From Pontibacter amylolyticus (lineage in GTDB: Bacteria; Bacteroidota; Bacteroidia; Cytophagales; Hymenobacteraceae): a DNA stretch of 64,000 nt. The DNA is taken from assembly GCF_014638845.1 (NCBI RefSeq), contig NZ_BMFP01000008.1, positions 20,897 to 84,896 of the forward strand. Reading direction: 5' to 3'. The notes beneath the pieces were generated by a model that ran no database searches, was not told the DNA's origin, and saw only the letters and a program-made list of their open reading frames with translations. The position numbers and the translations under genes were made by a program. Each line of letters begins with the position of its first letter. The stretch's first letter is position 1. Positions 1-9,264 of this stretch are shown one piece after another.

Positions 1-19
1 CAGGTATAGCGATGCATGA

Positions 20-60
20 CTGCCGGTGAACGTTTCGGACAGGTCGCGACCTGCCCCTAC
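20..60 (-). repeat. Dispersed palindromic intergenic element, copy 1
   Basis: The core CAGGTCGCGACCTG at 40-53 is a perfect 14-base palindrome. Related sequence, matching on the opposite strand, lies at 57545-57585, and a more diverged copy at 49961-49995. The shared pattern in the 57.5 kb orientation is GTAGGG, the palindrome, CCGAAtCGTgCAC. It is followed at 61-135 by an arm of AT-rich quasi-tandem words of the kind that forms inverted repeats elsewhere in the window; the partner arm would lie before position 1. No coding function is seen. Confidence 0.6.
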
Positions 61-168
61 GAAACCCATTCAACAATTTAACCATCTAACAATTCAACAA
101 TCATTCAAAATTCAACTCTAAACTCCCATACGCCGTACTTTCTATCCAACACTAACGAGAAAACAGAC

Positions 169-435
169 ATGACTGAACTACACTCTGAAGCGGAGAACAT
201 AGAAAATCTAGCGCAGACCATTATGGCGGCCTTTAAGGCGAGAAACATACAGGCAGGTGAGGTGCTGCAGTACCAGGAGCTTTATCCATACCTGCAGGAG
301 CGCTATCCGAAGTACAAAGACGTGCAGAAGGAAGCAGAGCACCACCTGGCAAAACTGGCCTGGGTGACACCTGCCCCGGAAGGGCTTATGCTTACACAAG
401 TAGGGGAGAGTAGCCTCGCCGATACAAATGAGTAA
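169..435 (+). CDS. Hypothetical protein, 88 aa
   Basis: A short soluble, acidic and helical protein with no signal peptide, membrane segment or motif that I recognise. It has many Glu, Gln and Tyr residues in its middle third, in the pattern of a small helical bundle. It starts at the first ATG after an AT-rich spacer and is followed by a weak hairpin and T-run at 476-505. The codon use is like that of its neighbours, which favours a real gene. The function is unknown and it is not clearly in an operon with the next gene, 89 bases on. Confidence 0.6.
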   Translation: MTELHSEAENIENLAQTIMAAFKARNIQAGEVLQYQELYPYLQERYPKYKDVQKEAEHHLAKLAWVTPAPEGLMLTQVGESSLADTNE

Positions 436-475
436 CTAGCGCGCTTTTATACTTTTTCATCCGTATACATAGTAT

Positions 476-505
476 AAGGCATTTTAATTAGTGCCTTTAT
501 TTTAC
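476..505 (+). terminator. Possible weak terminator
   Basis: Six paired bases (AAGGCA at 476-481 with TGCCTT at 492-497) are followed by a T-rich tract. The stem is short, so the call is tentative. It would end the 88-aa gene before the lipoprotein gene at 525. Confidence 0.4.
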
Positions 506-524
506 TATTTTAAGATAAAACGAG

Positions 525-857
525 ATGAAAAAGTGCCTGAACTGGATAGGGGGAATTGCGCTGCTTGCGATTATGGGTTGCACCTCACTTTCAGAAGGGG
601 GAAGGGGTCCTTTGCCGCCTAATCCGGACCATTCACAGCGTGTCAGGTATAGAGAAGGCCAGCCGGTGCGTCACCAAATGCACGAGCAGGCAAGCGACAT
701 TAACCGCAAGCGTAATATCGAAGAGTATGACCGCAATGCTCCCGTTAACCTGCCGCCTGAAGTACGACCTCAGCAACTGCCCAATGCTCCGGTAGATTCC
801 ACAAGACACCGCATCCTACGCATTCTACCCACCAAGCCGCCCGTTGGAAACAATTAA
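525..857 (+). CDS. Putative small lipoprotein, 110 aa
   Basis: The N-terminus has basic residues, a hydrophobic core and then IMGC at residues 16-19, a plausible lipobox, so Cys19 would be lipidated and the protein anchored in a membrane. The rest is low-complexity, rich in Pro, Arg, Asn and Gln, with no recognised domain. A strong bidirectional hairpin at 864-901 ends the gene. Function is unknown; proline-rich periplasmic lipoproteins are often envelope spacers, but nothing here shows that directly. Confidence 0.65.
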   Translation: MKKCLNWIGGIALLAIMGCTSLSEGGRGPLPPNPDHSQRVRYREGQPVRHQMHEQASDINRKRNIEEYDRNAPVNLPPEVRPQQLPNAPVDSTRHRILRILPTKPPVGNN

Positions 858-863
858 GGTATA

Positions 864-901
864 AACGAGAAGCGCTGCCTGTAGGGGCAGCGCTTCTCGT
901 T
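864..901. terminator. Bidirectional rho-independent terminator
   Basis: A perfect 16-base-pair stem (864-879 with 886-901) carries a six-base loop and ends in T-rich sequence on the plus strand. It lies between two convergent genes, and its last base is the first base of the stop codon of the minus-strand gene. It probably serves both. Confidence 0.85.
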
Positions 902-1155
902 TATTTTTTCTTTTTGTTCTTATCCTCGTTTTTGTCACGTAGATCGCTGACATCTTCAATCTCTATCTCTTCGTCACCGATGTGCAGTTCATCCGGTTCA
1001 AGGTCTACGTATACCTCGTGGTCAGGTGGCGTGGTGTCCGATTCCCGGTCGGCGCTTTTTGGGGCAGGTTTGCTGCTGATTTTCTTTTGGTCGCTTTCTT
1101 TTCCCAGGTGGCCGCTATCGCGCTTCTTCTCGTGGAAATTATCTTGGTTCTTCAT
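901..1155 (-). CDS. Hypothetical highly charged protein, 84 aa
   Basis: Almost every residue is charged or polar: the N-terminal half is Lys/Ser rich, the middle very acidic (a Glu/Asp stretch around residues 55-70), and the C-terminus ends in a run of lysines. No hydrophobic core is present, so it is probably disordered. It has no signal peptide. I do not recognise a family. Its stop codon overlaps the shared terminator by one base. Confidence 0.55.
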   Translation of the reverse strand: MKNQDNFHEKKRDSGHLGKESDQKKISSKPAPKSADRESDTTPPDHEVYVDLEPDELHIGDEEIEIEDVSDLRDKNEDKNKKKK

Positions 1156-1283
1156 ATATGTCGGGTGATTAGATTCCTGATAGTTTGGTTTACCGTTTAC
1201 GAAAAAGTAACGGACGAGTCAGTTTATAATTGTCATTTTTTTGGATTAGGTAGCATGGCGCCTGTCAATCCGGCCGGTATTTG

Positions 1284-1291
1284 TATATTTG
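1284..1291 (+). promoter_or_regulatory. Promoter -7 box for metG
   Basis: TATATTTG matches the Bacteroidota -7 consensus TAnnTTTG. It lies 16 bases before the ATG at 1308, which supports that start over the in-frame ATG at 1281, since 1281 is upstream of the box. No clear -33 TTTG was found at the usual spacing. Confidence 0.6.
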
Positions 1292-1307
1292 CGTTTTTAC
1301 AAGAACT

Positions 1308-3347
1308 ATGGCTGAAAACTATAAACGATATACCGTAACGGCGGCTTTGCCTTATGCCAACGGCCCGGTGCACATTGGGCACCTGGCGGGCGTATACCTG
1401 CCGGCCGACATCTACGTGCGCTACCTGCGCGCGCAGGGCAGAGACGTGAAATTCATCGGTGGCTCCGACGAGCACGGCGTTCCGATCACGATCCGCGCCA
1501 AGAAAGAAGGCATCACGCCGCAGCAGGCCGTGGACAAGTACCACGAGCTGATCAAAAAGTCATTCGAGGACTTCAACGTATCCTTCGACATCTACTCCCG
1601 CACTTCTTCCCAAACGCACCACGAGACGGCCTCCGACTTTTTCCTGAAGCTGTACAACGATGGTAAGTTTGTGGAGCAGACCACCCAGCAGTACTATGAC
1701 GAGAAGGCGCAGCAATTCCTGGCTGACCGTTACATCGTGGGCACCTGCCCGAAGTGCGGAAACGAGAACGCTTACGGAGACCAATGCGAGAGCTGCGGTA
1801 CCTCCCTCAACGCCACCGACCTGATCAACCCGAAAAGCACGCTGAGCGGTGCTGTGCCCGTGATGCGCGAGACCAAGCACTGGTACCTGCCGCTGAACGA
1901 GTACGAGGCCTGGCTGCGCGAGTGGATTGTGGATGGCCACAAAGGCGACTGGAAGCCGAACGTATACGGGCAGTGCAAAAGCTGGATTGACCAGGGCCTG
2001 CAGCCGCGCGCCGTTACCCGCGACCTCGACTGGGGCGTGCCCGTGCCGGTAGCAGGTGCCGAAGGCAAAGTGCTCTACGTATGGTTCGATGCGCCGATCG
2101 GTTACATTTCTGCCACCAAAGAACTGACGCCGGAATGGGAGAAATACTGGAAAGACCCGGAGACGAAACTGGTGCACTTCATCGGCAAGGACAACATCGT
2201 GTTCCACTGCATCATCTTCCCAAGCATGCTCAAGGCGCACGGCGATTACATCCTGCCAGACAATGTGCCGGCCAACGAGTTCCTCAACCTGGAAGGCGAT
2301 AAGATCTCTACGTCCCGCAACTGGGCCGTGTGGCTGCATGAGTATCTGGAAGAGTTCCCGGGCAAAGGCGACGTGCTCCGATATGCGCTGGCCGCCAACA
2401 TGCCGGAGACGAAGGACAACGACTTCACCTGGAAGGATTACCAGGCCCGCAACAACAACGAATTATTAGCCATTCTGGGCAACTTTATCAACCGCGCCGT
2501 AGTGCTCACCCAAAAGTACTACAACGGCGAGGTACCGGCCCGTGGCGAGCTGCAGGACTATGACAAGGAGGTGCTGGGTGTGCTGGAAGGGATGCCGATG
2601 GTGATTGCAACCTACCTGGATCGCTACCGTTTCCGCGACGCCTTGAGCGAACTGATGAACCTGGCTCGTTTGGGGAACAAATACCTGGCCGACACCGAGC
2701 CTTGGAAGCTGATCAAAACAGATGAGGAGCGCGTGAAAACCATCATGAACATTGCGCTGCAGATCTCTACCAGCCTCAGCATCCTGATGGAGCCCTTCCT
2801 GCCAACCTCAGCCCAGAAGCTGGCCAGCATGCTCAACAAGCCGCTGGGCAAATGGGCGGATGCCGGATCAGCTGATCTGCTGGCAACTGGTCATGTGATC
2901 GGAACGCCGGAGCTGATGTTTGAGAAAGTGGAAGACGCCGCTGTGGAGGCACAAGTACAGAAGCTGCTGGATACCAAAAAAGCCAACGAAGCAGCCAACG
3001 CCGTCGTGGAACCCGCCAAGGAGAACATCTCGTTTGAGGACTTTAACAAGCTGGACATCCGCATTGGTACCATTATCGAGGCGGAAAAAGTAGCCAAGAC
3101 CAAAAAGCTGTTGAAGCTGACCATCGATACAGGTATAGACCAGCGCACGGTGGTGAGTGGCATTGCCGAGTTCTTCAGTCCGGAGGCGATCATCGGGCAG
3201 CAGGTGAGCATCCTGGTGAACCTGGCACCCCGCGACATCAAAGGCATTACCAGCCAGGGCATGATCCTGATGGCGGAGAATGCTGACGGTTCGCTGGCTT
3301 TTGTGCAGCCGAGCAAAGAAGTTAAGAACGGGGGAACGGTGAGTTAA
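1308..3347 (+). CDS. metG: Methionyl-tRNA synthetase with C-terminal tRNA-binding domain
   Basis: It charges tRNA-Met with methionine in the cytoplasm. The class I signature HIGH is at residues 22-25, a four-cysteine zinc knuckle (CPKC and CESC) at about 146-163, and the KMSKS loop appears as KISTS near 331-335. After the helical anticodon-binding domain, residues from about 575 to the end form an EMAP-II/Trbp111-like OB fold (DIRIGTI, VVSGIA and GMILMA). At 679 residues it matches the long bacterial form. I chose ATG 1308 because the promoter -7 box covers the region of the upstream ATG at 1281. A terminator follows at 3369. Confidence 0.97.
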   Translation: MAENYKRYTVTAALPYANGPVHIGHLAGVYLPADIYVRYLRAQGRDVKFIGGSDEHGVPITIRAKKEGITPQQAVDKYHELIKKSFEDFNVSFDIYSRTSSQTHHETASDFFLKLYNDGKFVEQTTQQYYDEKAQQFLADRYIVGTCPKCGNENAYGDQCESCGTSLNATDLINPKSTLSGAVPVMRETKHWYLPLNEYEAWLREWIVDGHKGDWKPNVYGQCKSWIDQGLQPRAVTRDLDWGVPVPVAGAEGKVLYVWFDAPIGYISATKELTPEWEKYWKDPETKLVHFIGKDNIVFHCIIFPSMLKAHGDYILPDNVPANEFLNLEGDKISTSRNWAVWLHEYLEEFPGKGDVLRYALAANMPETKDNDFTWKDYQARNNNELLAILGNFINRAVVLTQKYYNGEVPARGELQDYDKEVLGVLEGMPMVIATYLDRYRFRDALSELMNLARLGNKYLADTEPWKLIKTDEERVKTIMNIALQISTSLSILMEPFLPTSAQKLASMLNKPLGKWADAGSADLLATGHVIGTPELMFEKVEDAAVEAQVQKLLDTKKANEAANAVVEPAKENISFEDFNKLDIRIGTIIEAEKVAKTKKLLKLTIDTGIDQRTVVSGIAEFFSPEAIIGQQVSILVNLAPRDIKGITSQGMILMAENADGSLAFVQPSKEVKNGGTVS

Positions 3348-3368
3348 TCATTCGTTTCGTTAATTAGA

Positions 3369-3410
3369 AAACCTCACTTGCCTGATGCTGGTAAGTGAGG
3401 TTTTTCTTTT
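3369..3410. terminator. Bidirectional terminator after metG
   Basis: A 12-base-pair stem (AAAACCTCACTT at 3369-3380 with its complement at 3394-3405) is flanked by A-rich and T-rich sequence. It lies between convergent genes and can end both metG and the HD/PycTM gene. Confidence 0.85.
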
Positions 3411-3414
3411 TAAG

Positions 3415-4593
3415 CTATGCCAAAAAAAGCCAGGCAACGAGGTAACTGAGCAAAACAGCCCCCAGGCCAAGCGCAAATACGGTATAAGCCAACTTCAACA
3501 GGCGGTACTTTCTGGAAAGCACTTGTCCCTGCAAGTAGATGTTATCCGCCATGCTATTATAAAGCAGGTTATGATCCCGCATCAGATTCCGGATACCTTC
3601 CCGATAGGTATAGGAGTCAAGCTGGATGAAGTTTCCAAAGAATAGAAAGTCTATCTTATTCTCAGGCATTGCCGTGTTTTTGGTATTGGGTCGTGTGGAG
3701 CGTATGGCCAGTATAATAGTGACCAAACAAACGACTGTCAGCAGGATGGAGGGCAACAGCAGATGCGGCACATCCTGAAACTTGTTGAAGAAGGACGAGA
3801 TCATGATGGAGGCAATGATGGCGTTGACAGAGATCAGCATGTTTGCTTTGTTGTCGGCTATCACACTCAGCTGAAGGTGACTGGCCATAGTCGTCCGGAA
3901 CATGGTTTCAACTCCTTTGCTGGCTTTCTGCTCTTTCTCCTTCCTAAGGTCCTTTTTCAGGGCTTTGTTTTCTTCCCATAGGGCTTCCAGCTCTTCATTT
4001 TCCTTCCTAAGTTCCTTTCGCTTTTGCTTCAATAGTTTGATGTTTTGCTCTTTGCCGGCAGAGAAGGCCCTCTTGGCGTATTTTGTGTAATAATAATGCT
4101 GCTTGAGCAATGCCAGATGCTTGTCTATCCAATCGTACTGGCCTACTTTGGTATCCGGGGCTGCTGCCTTCCTCTCGGCTCTTGCCACGTAATCGTCTGA
4201 AGCCAGGAAGCTGGCGACAGCATCGCATAGCGCTTCCTCTAACAGATCGCGGGGGCGCTGCGGGTAATGGGTGGCGGCAATGCACTGCGATATTCTTAGG
4301 ATCTCCGCCTGATTCAAATTACAGCTCACCAGAAACTCTGTAACGGGCGCGACCTTTTGCTCGTCAAGCAGCTCTCCCGAATCGCTGTAGTAGAGGTCAT
4401 GTAGCCAGGCTGCCAGCAGAAGCAAACGTGTCTCTTCATCGCTAAAATCACAGAATTTACTGATCGCCTCAGCTACGGCAACCAGCGTTTTAGTGTGTTG
4501 CAGGTCAAAACCAACGGCTTCGTTCGTGCCATGCATGGGAAGGTTAAGCCCTACAAAGGCATTGGCTCTATCCAGAATATCATCTTCCATCAT
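3415..4593 (-). CDS. HD-domain protein with Pycsar effector-type (PycTM) membrane domain
   Basis: Residues 30-130 form an HD phosphohydrolase fold with all metal ligands in place: His33, His65-Asp66, His109 and Asp124. Residues about 190-230 form a very charged coiled coil. The C-terminal half resembles the PycTM (DUF5706) domain, beginning with ADNKANMLISVNA and carrying about three membrane helices (near 250-272, 280-302 and 368-390). PycTM is the membrane effector domain of Pycsar anti-phage systems, where it responds to cCMP or cUMP. The divergent neighbour at 5038 encodes a nucleotide cyclase. Many Bacteroidota carry HD-PycTM proteins with no known partner, so the defence role is inferred. 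Two adjacent Met codons (4593, 4590) could each start it. Confidence 0.8.
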   Translation of the reverse strand: MMEDDILDRANAFVGLNLPMHGTNEAVGFDLQHTKTLVAVAEAISKFCDFSDEETRLLLLAAWLHDLYYSDSGELLDEQKVAPVTEFLVSCNLNQAEILRISQCIAATHYPQRPRDLLEEALCDAVASFLASDDYVARAERKAAAPDTKVGQYDWIDKHLALLKQHYYYTKYAKRAFSAGKEQNIKLLKQKRKELRKENEELEALWEENKALKKDLRKEKEQKASKGVETMFRTTMASHLQLSVIADNKANMLISVNAIIASIMISSFFNKFQDVPHLLLPSILLTVVCLVTIILAIRSTRPNTKNTAMPENKIDFLFFGNFIQLDSYTYREGIRNLMRDHNLLYNSMADNIYLQGQVLSRKYRLLKLAYTVFALGLGAVLLSYLVAWLFLA

Positions 4594-5037
4594 AGTTCTA
4601 GTTTTTAGCGTTTCTGTAGCTTCCTGTCGTCACCATATTCCATATTCAGACTGGATATATGAAGTCGATTTTACTGATCAAGTTAGAGTTTAAAGCAATA
4701 TTATCCTAATAAAATTTACTTTATTGTACTGGTAATTAACTACTTATGGGTATGTGGCTATATATGATTAAAATAATTTTTGAACTGTAGCAGCTGTGTA
4801 TGATATGAAAAAATTTGAACGCATCCTACCAGAAGATAGTGAGTGTAAATGCCTGATTACATGTTGATTATTTCACAATATGCCTTGCGCTTTACATTGC
4901 TGATTAGCTATTAGAGCAAATAGCTTCTGGCACAATCTGCGAAATGACGCTGTTCGTTTTAATAGGATTACCGTAAATATAATGTATGTGTTATAAATGT
5001 GGATTATATCAATGATGATGCTTAAATATTTCACTCT
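4594..5037. other. AT-rich divergent intergenic region, no gene seen
   Basis: These 444 bases separate the HD-PycTM gene from the cyclase gene. They are clearly more AT-rich than the surroundings and have no AGGTATA word, no convincing ORF and no TAnnTTTG box at a standard place. The low GC and absent genome word suggest that the spacer, and perhaps the pair of genes, came from elsewhere. Confidence 0.5.
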
Positions 5038-7047
5038 ATGAGCCAACACCGTCAGCTTGCCGCCATTCTATTCACCGATATTGAAGGATATTCTGCTATG
5101 ATGCAGCAGAATGAGAAGCAGGCTTTGACTATTAAGAACCGGCACCGCGAAGTGCTGCAGCGGGAGCATAAGCAATACCGTGGTAGGGTGGTGCAGTACT
5201 ATGGAGATGGTACCCTGAGTGTTTTTCATAGTGCAGTGGAGGCAGTGGAGTGTGCGCTGGCTATGCAATTGGCCTTTTTGCAGGAGCCGCCGGTTCCCGT
5301 TCGCATGGGCCTGCACATGGGGGATGTGATTTTCGATGAAGAGCAACTGTTTGGCGATGGGGTGAACCTTGCTTCCCGTGTTGAGTCAATGGGTGTGGCA
5401 GGCAGTGTACTGATCTCTGATAAGGTGCACGATGAGATTGCGAACCACCCTGAAATAAAAACTTATTCTGCAGGAGTATATCGATTGAAGAACATAGAGC
5501 GGTCAGTCGAAGTATTTGCCCTCGATCACGAAGGTTTGGTAAAGCCAGCGCCCAATTCTCTGAAAGGAAAAACGGAGGAAAAGAAAGCCCCAGCACTGCG
5601 AACAGCTAAAAGAGCCCCTGCCAAAAGCATTGCCGTACTACCGCTCGTGAACCTGAGTAACGATCCTGAGCAACAGTATTTTAGTGAGGGAGTTGCAGAA
5701 GAGATCATCAATGCGCTGTCCAGCCTGAAGAATCTGAAAGTGGCGGGCCGTACCTCTTCGTTCAAATTCAGCAGGGAGAACGCCGACCTGCGGGAGGTAG
5801 GAGAGAAGCTAGGCGTGAGCACGGTGTTGGAAGGCAGTGTGCGCAAACAAGGCAACCAGTTGAGGATTACAGTGCAACTCACTAAAGTAGAGGATGGTTT
5901 TCACCTGTGGTCTGAGCGGTACGATGGCAACATGGACGATATCTTTGCGATCCAGGACAAGATTGCGACGGCCATCACGGAGAAAATGAAAGTGACGCTG
6001 CTGGAGAGAGGCAAGAGCGCGGTCAGAAAAAAGCCAACCCACAATACCGAAGCTTATGAGCTATACCTGAAAGGAAAGTTTGACCTGAACAGGCGCGGTT
6101 CCTACATCATTACCGGCATGAAGTACCTTCAGAGAGCCCTGGAACTGGACCCTGATTTTGCCCTGGCGTATGCAGACTTTGCAGACGCAAATGTGCTGGT
6201 AGGGCTTTATGGTATACTGCCACCGAAGCAGGTTATGTTTAAAGGGAAGCAGGCAGCAGAGAAGGCGTTGAAGCTCAACCCTTCTTTATGTGAGGCTTAT
6301 ACCTCGCTGGGCTCATACTACTGCTACATCTGGGATTTGCCAAAAGCTGAGAAACATTTTTTAAAAGCGCTTGAGCTGAATCCAAGCAATGCGCAAACAC
6401 ACCTCCGGTATGGCCTCAACTACCTTGCCTGGATGAAGGGTGATTTTGCAAAGGCAGAGGAACACGGCAGGAAGGCGATAAAGCTCGACCCTCTGAGTGC
6501 GCTTTGCTTTGGCATATATGCCCAGATCCTGCATGCGGGTGGAAAGTTTAAAGAAGCACTTGCTGCCTGTAAAACCGGGTTGGATCTGGATTCCTATTCC
6601 TTTATATGCAATCTGTATGAGGGCTACTCCTACCTGTTTTTGCACCAGCACGAAGAGGCACTTGCTGTGTTTGAACGCCTGATGGTACTCTCGGGCAGGC
6701 ATAGCTTTGCCCATGGTGCCTTAATCATGACGCTCTGCAAAATGGGGAACCTCGACAGGGCGAGGGCGGAATTGAAAGAACTGAAAGAGCGGGCAAGCAA
6801 GGAGTATATTGTCTGCACTGCAATAGGTATAGCAGCAGGGTGGGTGAACGATGATCTGGATGAGGCCTTCCATTTTTTTGAAAAGGGGCTTAAAGAACAC
6901 GATCCTTTGCTTGTCTCACTCAAGTATGAACGCTGGACTCCAGAGACAGTCAGGCAGGACCCTCGCTATCAGAGGCTGCTGGACCAGATGAATTCCCCGG
7001 ACAAATCGTTTAATGATAGTATTTACAAATATGGCTTTGGGATCTGA
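5038..7047 (+). CDS. Class III nucleotide cyclase with TolB-like and TPR regions
   Basis: Residues 1-170 form a class III cyclase domain: metal ligands Asp14 (in FTDIEGYS) and Asp57 (YYGDGTL), and the Asn and Arg of VNLASR that stabilise the transition state. The position that is usually Lys for adenine binding (K-x-x-G-D) is Gln53, so ATP cannot be assumed as substrate. Residues about 193-325 resemble the TolB-like/FlgO-like module (SIAVLPLVNLS and LGVSTVLEGSVR). Residues 335-650 hold TPR repeats. There is no signal peptide or membrane helix. The architecture is common and usually annotated as an adenylate cyclase. The gene is divergent from an HD-PycTM protein that could sense its product. 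Confidence 0.85.
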   Translation: MSQHRQLAAILFTDIEGYSAMMQQNEKQALTIKNRHREVLQREHKQYRGRVVQYYGDGTLSVFHSAVEAVECALAMQLAFLQEPPVPVRMGLHMGDVIFDEEQLFGDGVNLASRVESMGVAGSVLISDKVHDEIANHPEIKTYSAGVYRLKNIERSVEVFALDHEGLVKPAPNSLKGKTEEKKAPALRTAKRAPAKSIAVLPLVNLSNDPEQQYFSEGVAEEIINALSSLKNLKVAGRTSSFKFSRENADLREVGEKLGVSTVLEGSVRKQGNQLRITVQLTKVEDGFHLWSERYDGNMDDIFAIQDKIATAITEKMKVTLLERGKSAVRKKPTHNTEAYELYLKGKFDLNRRGSYIITGMKYLQRALELDPDFALAYADFADANVLVGLYGILPPKQVMFKGKQAAEKALKLNPSLCEAYTSLGSYYCYIWDLPKAEKHFLKALELNPSNAQTHLRYGLNYLAWMKGDFAKAEEHGRKAIKLDPLSALCFGIYAQILHAGGKFKEALAACKTGLDLDSYSFICNLYEGYSYLFLHQHEEALAVFERLMVLSGRHSFAHGALIMTLCKMGNLDRARAELKELKERASKEYIVCTAIGIAAGWVNDDLDEAFHFFEKGLKEHDPLLVSLKYERWTPETVRQDPRYQRLLDQMNSPDKSFNDSIYKYGFGI

Positions 7048-7079
7048 TCACTCAGGATTCAAGTCCTTAGTTGCAAAGA

Positions 7080-8363
7080 CTATTTTGCGGCCATATCAGC
7101 CGCAGGAGTGACAACAGGTAGCTTGCTCAGGCGCTCCCGCTCGATGTAATGCACCACAAAGTACAGCCCCACACTTACCACTATCGCAAAAGCGCCGAGT
7201 ATCCACCACAGGGTATCGAAACCGTGGCGGGCGGCAATGGTAGTACCCATGTAGGGAGCCACCACATGCGCAGCGGCATACGATATCGTGTACAGGCCCA
7301 TGTAGGAGCCACGGTTGCTGTTGTTGGATCGCTCCACCGAAATAGTCGCCATAAAAGGCATGACCAGAATCTCTGAAAAACTCAGCAAGGTCATCGCGAT
7401 GTAGAGCAGGAAAATGTGCTGTCCCAGGTTCAGGGTCACAAAGGAGAAGCCCAACACCAGCACCCCGATCGGTATCAGCCACGACTTCTTGACTTTATCC
7501 CCGATCAGGTAAACGAAGATCATCTCCACCATAAACACGATGAAACCGTTCAGGGCAAGCAGCCCGCCGATCCACTGTTCTGGCAGCGCGTATACCTGTC
7601 GGTAATAGAGCGGTAAGGTAGAAAGGAGCTGAAAGAAAAGCATGGCAAAGCCCGCGTTCAGCACCACGAAAATCAGGTATAGCTTATCTCTGTAAGGAGA
7701 GCGGACTTTTTCTGTGATGCCTGAAGCCGCCTCTTTGGCAACAGTTTCTGCCTTAGCTTTCGGACGTGGCCGGTGGCCCTGCTTGTTGCGGAAGTAAATG
7801 TAAAAGAACAGGCCGGCCATCATACAACCTGCGGCATCGCCTATAAAGAGGAATTTATAAGAGATAGCCGCCACCATGCCGCCCAGGGCAGGACCGATGG
7901 AAAAACCCAGGTTCAGGGCCATCCGGTTAAGCGAGAAGGCCCTGGTCACGTTCTCAGGCCGGGCATAGTGCGCAATGGAAGCTGAGTTAGCGGGTCGCAG
8001 CATGTCGTTGACCAGGCTCAGAATAAAAACACCTGCCGCCATGTGCTCAAACTTCTCCAGGAACAGGAACATCAGGTATAAGCTGCCTCCAACCGTCAGG
8101 CTGAAGGACTGCACCTTAAAGTGCCCGATCCTGTCGGTTAGCCACCCGCCCAGAAAGCCGCCACACACCGCACCCAGCCCGTAGATGCTCAGGATGATAC
8201 CGGCCTCCTTCATCGTGAATCCGAGCGACTCTGTGAGGTATACGCCCAGGAATGGAATCACCATGGCGCCGCTCCGGTTGATGAACATCACCAGCGAAAG
8301 CATCCACGCCGGGCGTGAGAGGCCACCAAAGGCATTGCGGTATAGGAGGAACAGGCGTTTCAT
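7080..8363 (-). CDS. MFS transporter
   Basis: A 427-residue inner membrane protein with about twelve hydrophobic segments split by a charged loop near residues 195-220. The loop after TM2 carries GGWLTDRIGHFK, the major facilitator A-motif, which marks a proton-coupled antiporter-like carrier. Overall it resembles the multidrug or sugar efflux type of MFS, but the substrate cannot be read from sequence. It converges on the cyclase gene with a 32-base gap that has no clear terminator, and it lies upstream of nothing obviously related. Confidence 0.9.
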   Translation of the reverse strand: MKRLFLLYRNAFGGLSRPAWMLSLVMFINRSGAMVIPFLGVYLTESLGFTMKEAGIILSIYGLGAVCGGFLGGWLTDRIGHFKVQSFSLTVGGSLYLMFLFLEKFEHMAAGVFILSLVNDMLRPANSASIAHYARPENVTRAFSLNRMALNLGFSIGPALGGMVAAISYKFLFIGDAAGCMMAGLFFYIYFRNKQGHRPRPKAKAETVAKEAASGITEKVRSPYRDKLYLIFVVLNAGFAMLFFQLLSTLPLYYRQVYALPEQWIGGLLALNGFIVFMVEMIFVYLIGDKVKKSWLIPIGVLVLGFSFVTLNLGQHIFLLYIAMTLLSFSEILVMPFMATISVERSNNSNRGSYMGLYTISYAAAHVVAPYMGTTIAARHGFDTLWWILGAFAIVVSVGLYFVVHYIERERLSKLPVVTPAADMAAK

Positions 8364-8436
8364 GGTTTTGGTCGCTGAGCGCGTAATGCTATTTCTATAG
8401 GGCAGGTATAGGTGGCTTTAGTCAGGAGCCCGTCCC

Positions 8437-9000
8437 TTATTTGGTATTATACTGGTTCATGGTGCGCTCCAGCCCGATGCTGCCAAAAGCGATCGCAGAC
8501 TCGGCCGCTTTCTCAATGATGCCCGGCAGGTCGATCTTCTCGTCGTCGCTGAAATTGCTGAGCACGTAGTCCACCTGCTTGCCTTTGTGGAAAGCGTCGC
8601 CTACTCCAAAGCGCAGGCGGGGGTAGTTGTTGTGGCCTAGTGTCTGCTCGATGTGCTTCAGGCCGTTGTGCCCGCCCGCACTGCCTTTGGCGCGGATGCG
8701 GATCTTTCCGAATGGCAGGGCGATGTCGTCCGTAATCACCATCATTTGGTCCGGTGTCAGTTTCAGGTTGCTCAACCAGTGGCTCACGGCTTTTCCGCTC
8801 AGGTTCATGTAAGTGGTGGGCTTTACGAGCACGTAGGTGCGGCCTTTGCTTTTGATCTCGGTCACGAAGGAATGGCGGCCGGTGTCGAACTTCGCATCAA
8901 ATTTCTGCGCCAGGTGGTCCAGCACCATAAAGCCAATGTTATGACGCGTCTCCGCGTACTCCGGGCCAATGTTGCCTAGGCCCACGATCAGGTATTTCAT
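8437..9000 (-). CDS. pth: Peptidyl-tRNA hydrolase
   Basis: It releases peptides from prematurely dissociated peptidyl-tRNA and so recycles tRNA. The N-terminus has the family signature LIVGLGNIG with catalytic His20 in ETRHNIGF and Asn10; the middle has SAGGHNGLKH. I place the start at ATG 9000, giving 187 residues, the usual length. An in-frame ATG at 9081 would add 27 residues (an amphipathic, non-conserved extension); that start cannot be excluded. Downstream on the same strand is the MFS gene, and upstream is rplY behind an inverted repeat. Confidence 0.93.
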   Translation of the reverse strand: MKYLIVGLGNIGPEYAETRHNIGFMVLDHLAQKFDAKFDTGRHSFVTEIKSKGRTYVLVKPTTYMNLSGKAVSHWLSNLKLTPDQMMVITDDIALPFGKIRIRAKGSAGGHNGLKHIEQTLGHNNYPRLRFGVGDAFHKGKQVDYVLSNFSDDEKIDLPGIIEKAAESAIAFGSIGLERTMNQYNTK

Positions 9001-9087
9001 ACTTGTGTCTTCAATGCTAGCGGCCGCCTTGTGTTCCAGGCCCAGCCATTGTTTTATTTTTCCGATGGTTGAATTGCTCAACTGAGG

Positions 9088-9194
9088 TAAGGTTAAATTG
9101 ATGAATTGTTAAATTGTTGATTCGTAAAGCGATTTCCCCTGTTGGGCCAGCAATTTAACCATTTAGCCATTTAACCATTAAACAATTTAACCTT
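9088..9194. repeat. Mirrored-word inverted repeat, TTAAATTGTTGA type
   Basis: The left arm (9088-9122) repeats words such as GGTTAAATTG and AAATTGTTGA. The right arm (9151-9194) carries their complements, CAATTTAACC and ACAATTTAACC, several times. The centre is unrelated and GC-richer. The arms can fold on each other in several registers. It lies between rplY and pth, both on minus. It has no terminal T-run, so it is not a standard terminator. Confidence 0.7.
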
Positions 9195-9264
9195 CAATTG
9201 GAAACAAAAAATCCTGCCCTGCTCGGAGCAGGACAGGATCTTGTTGCTATTGAAGCAGCAATAA

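Noticed and set aside
1281..1307. N-terminal extension of MetG by nine residues
   Set aside because: The codons coincide with the promoter -7 box TATATTTG at 1284-1291, and family proteins begin near the downstream ATG at 1308.
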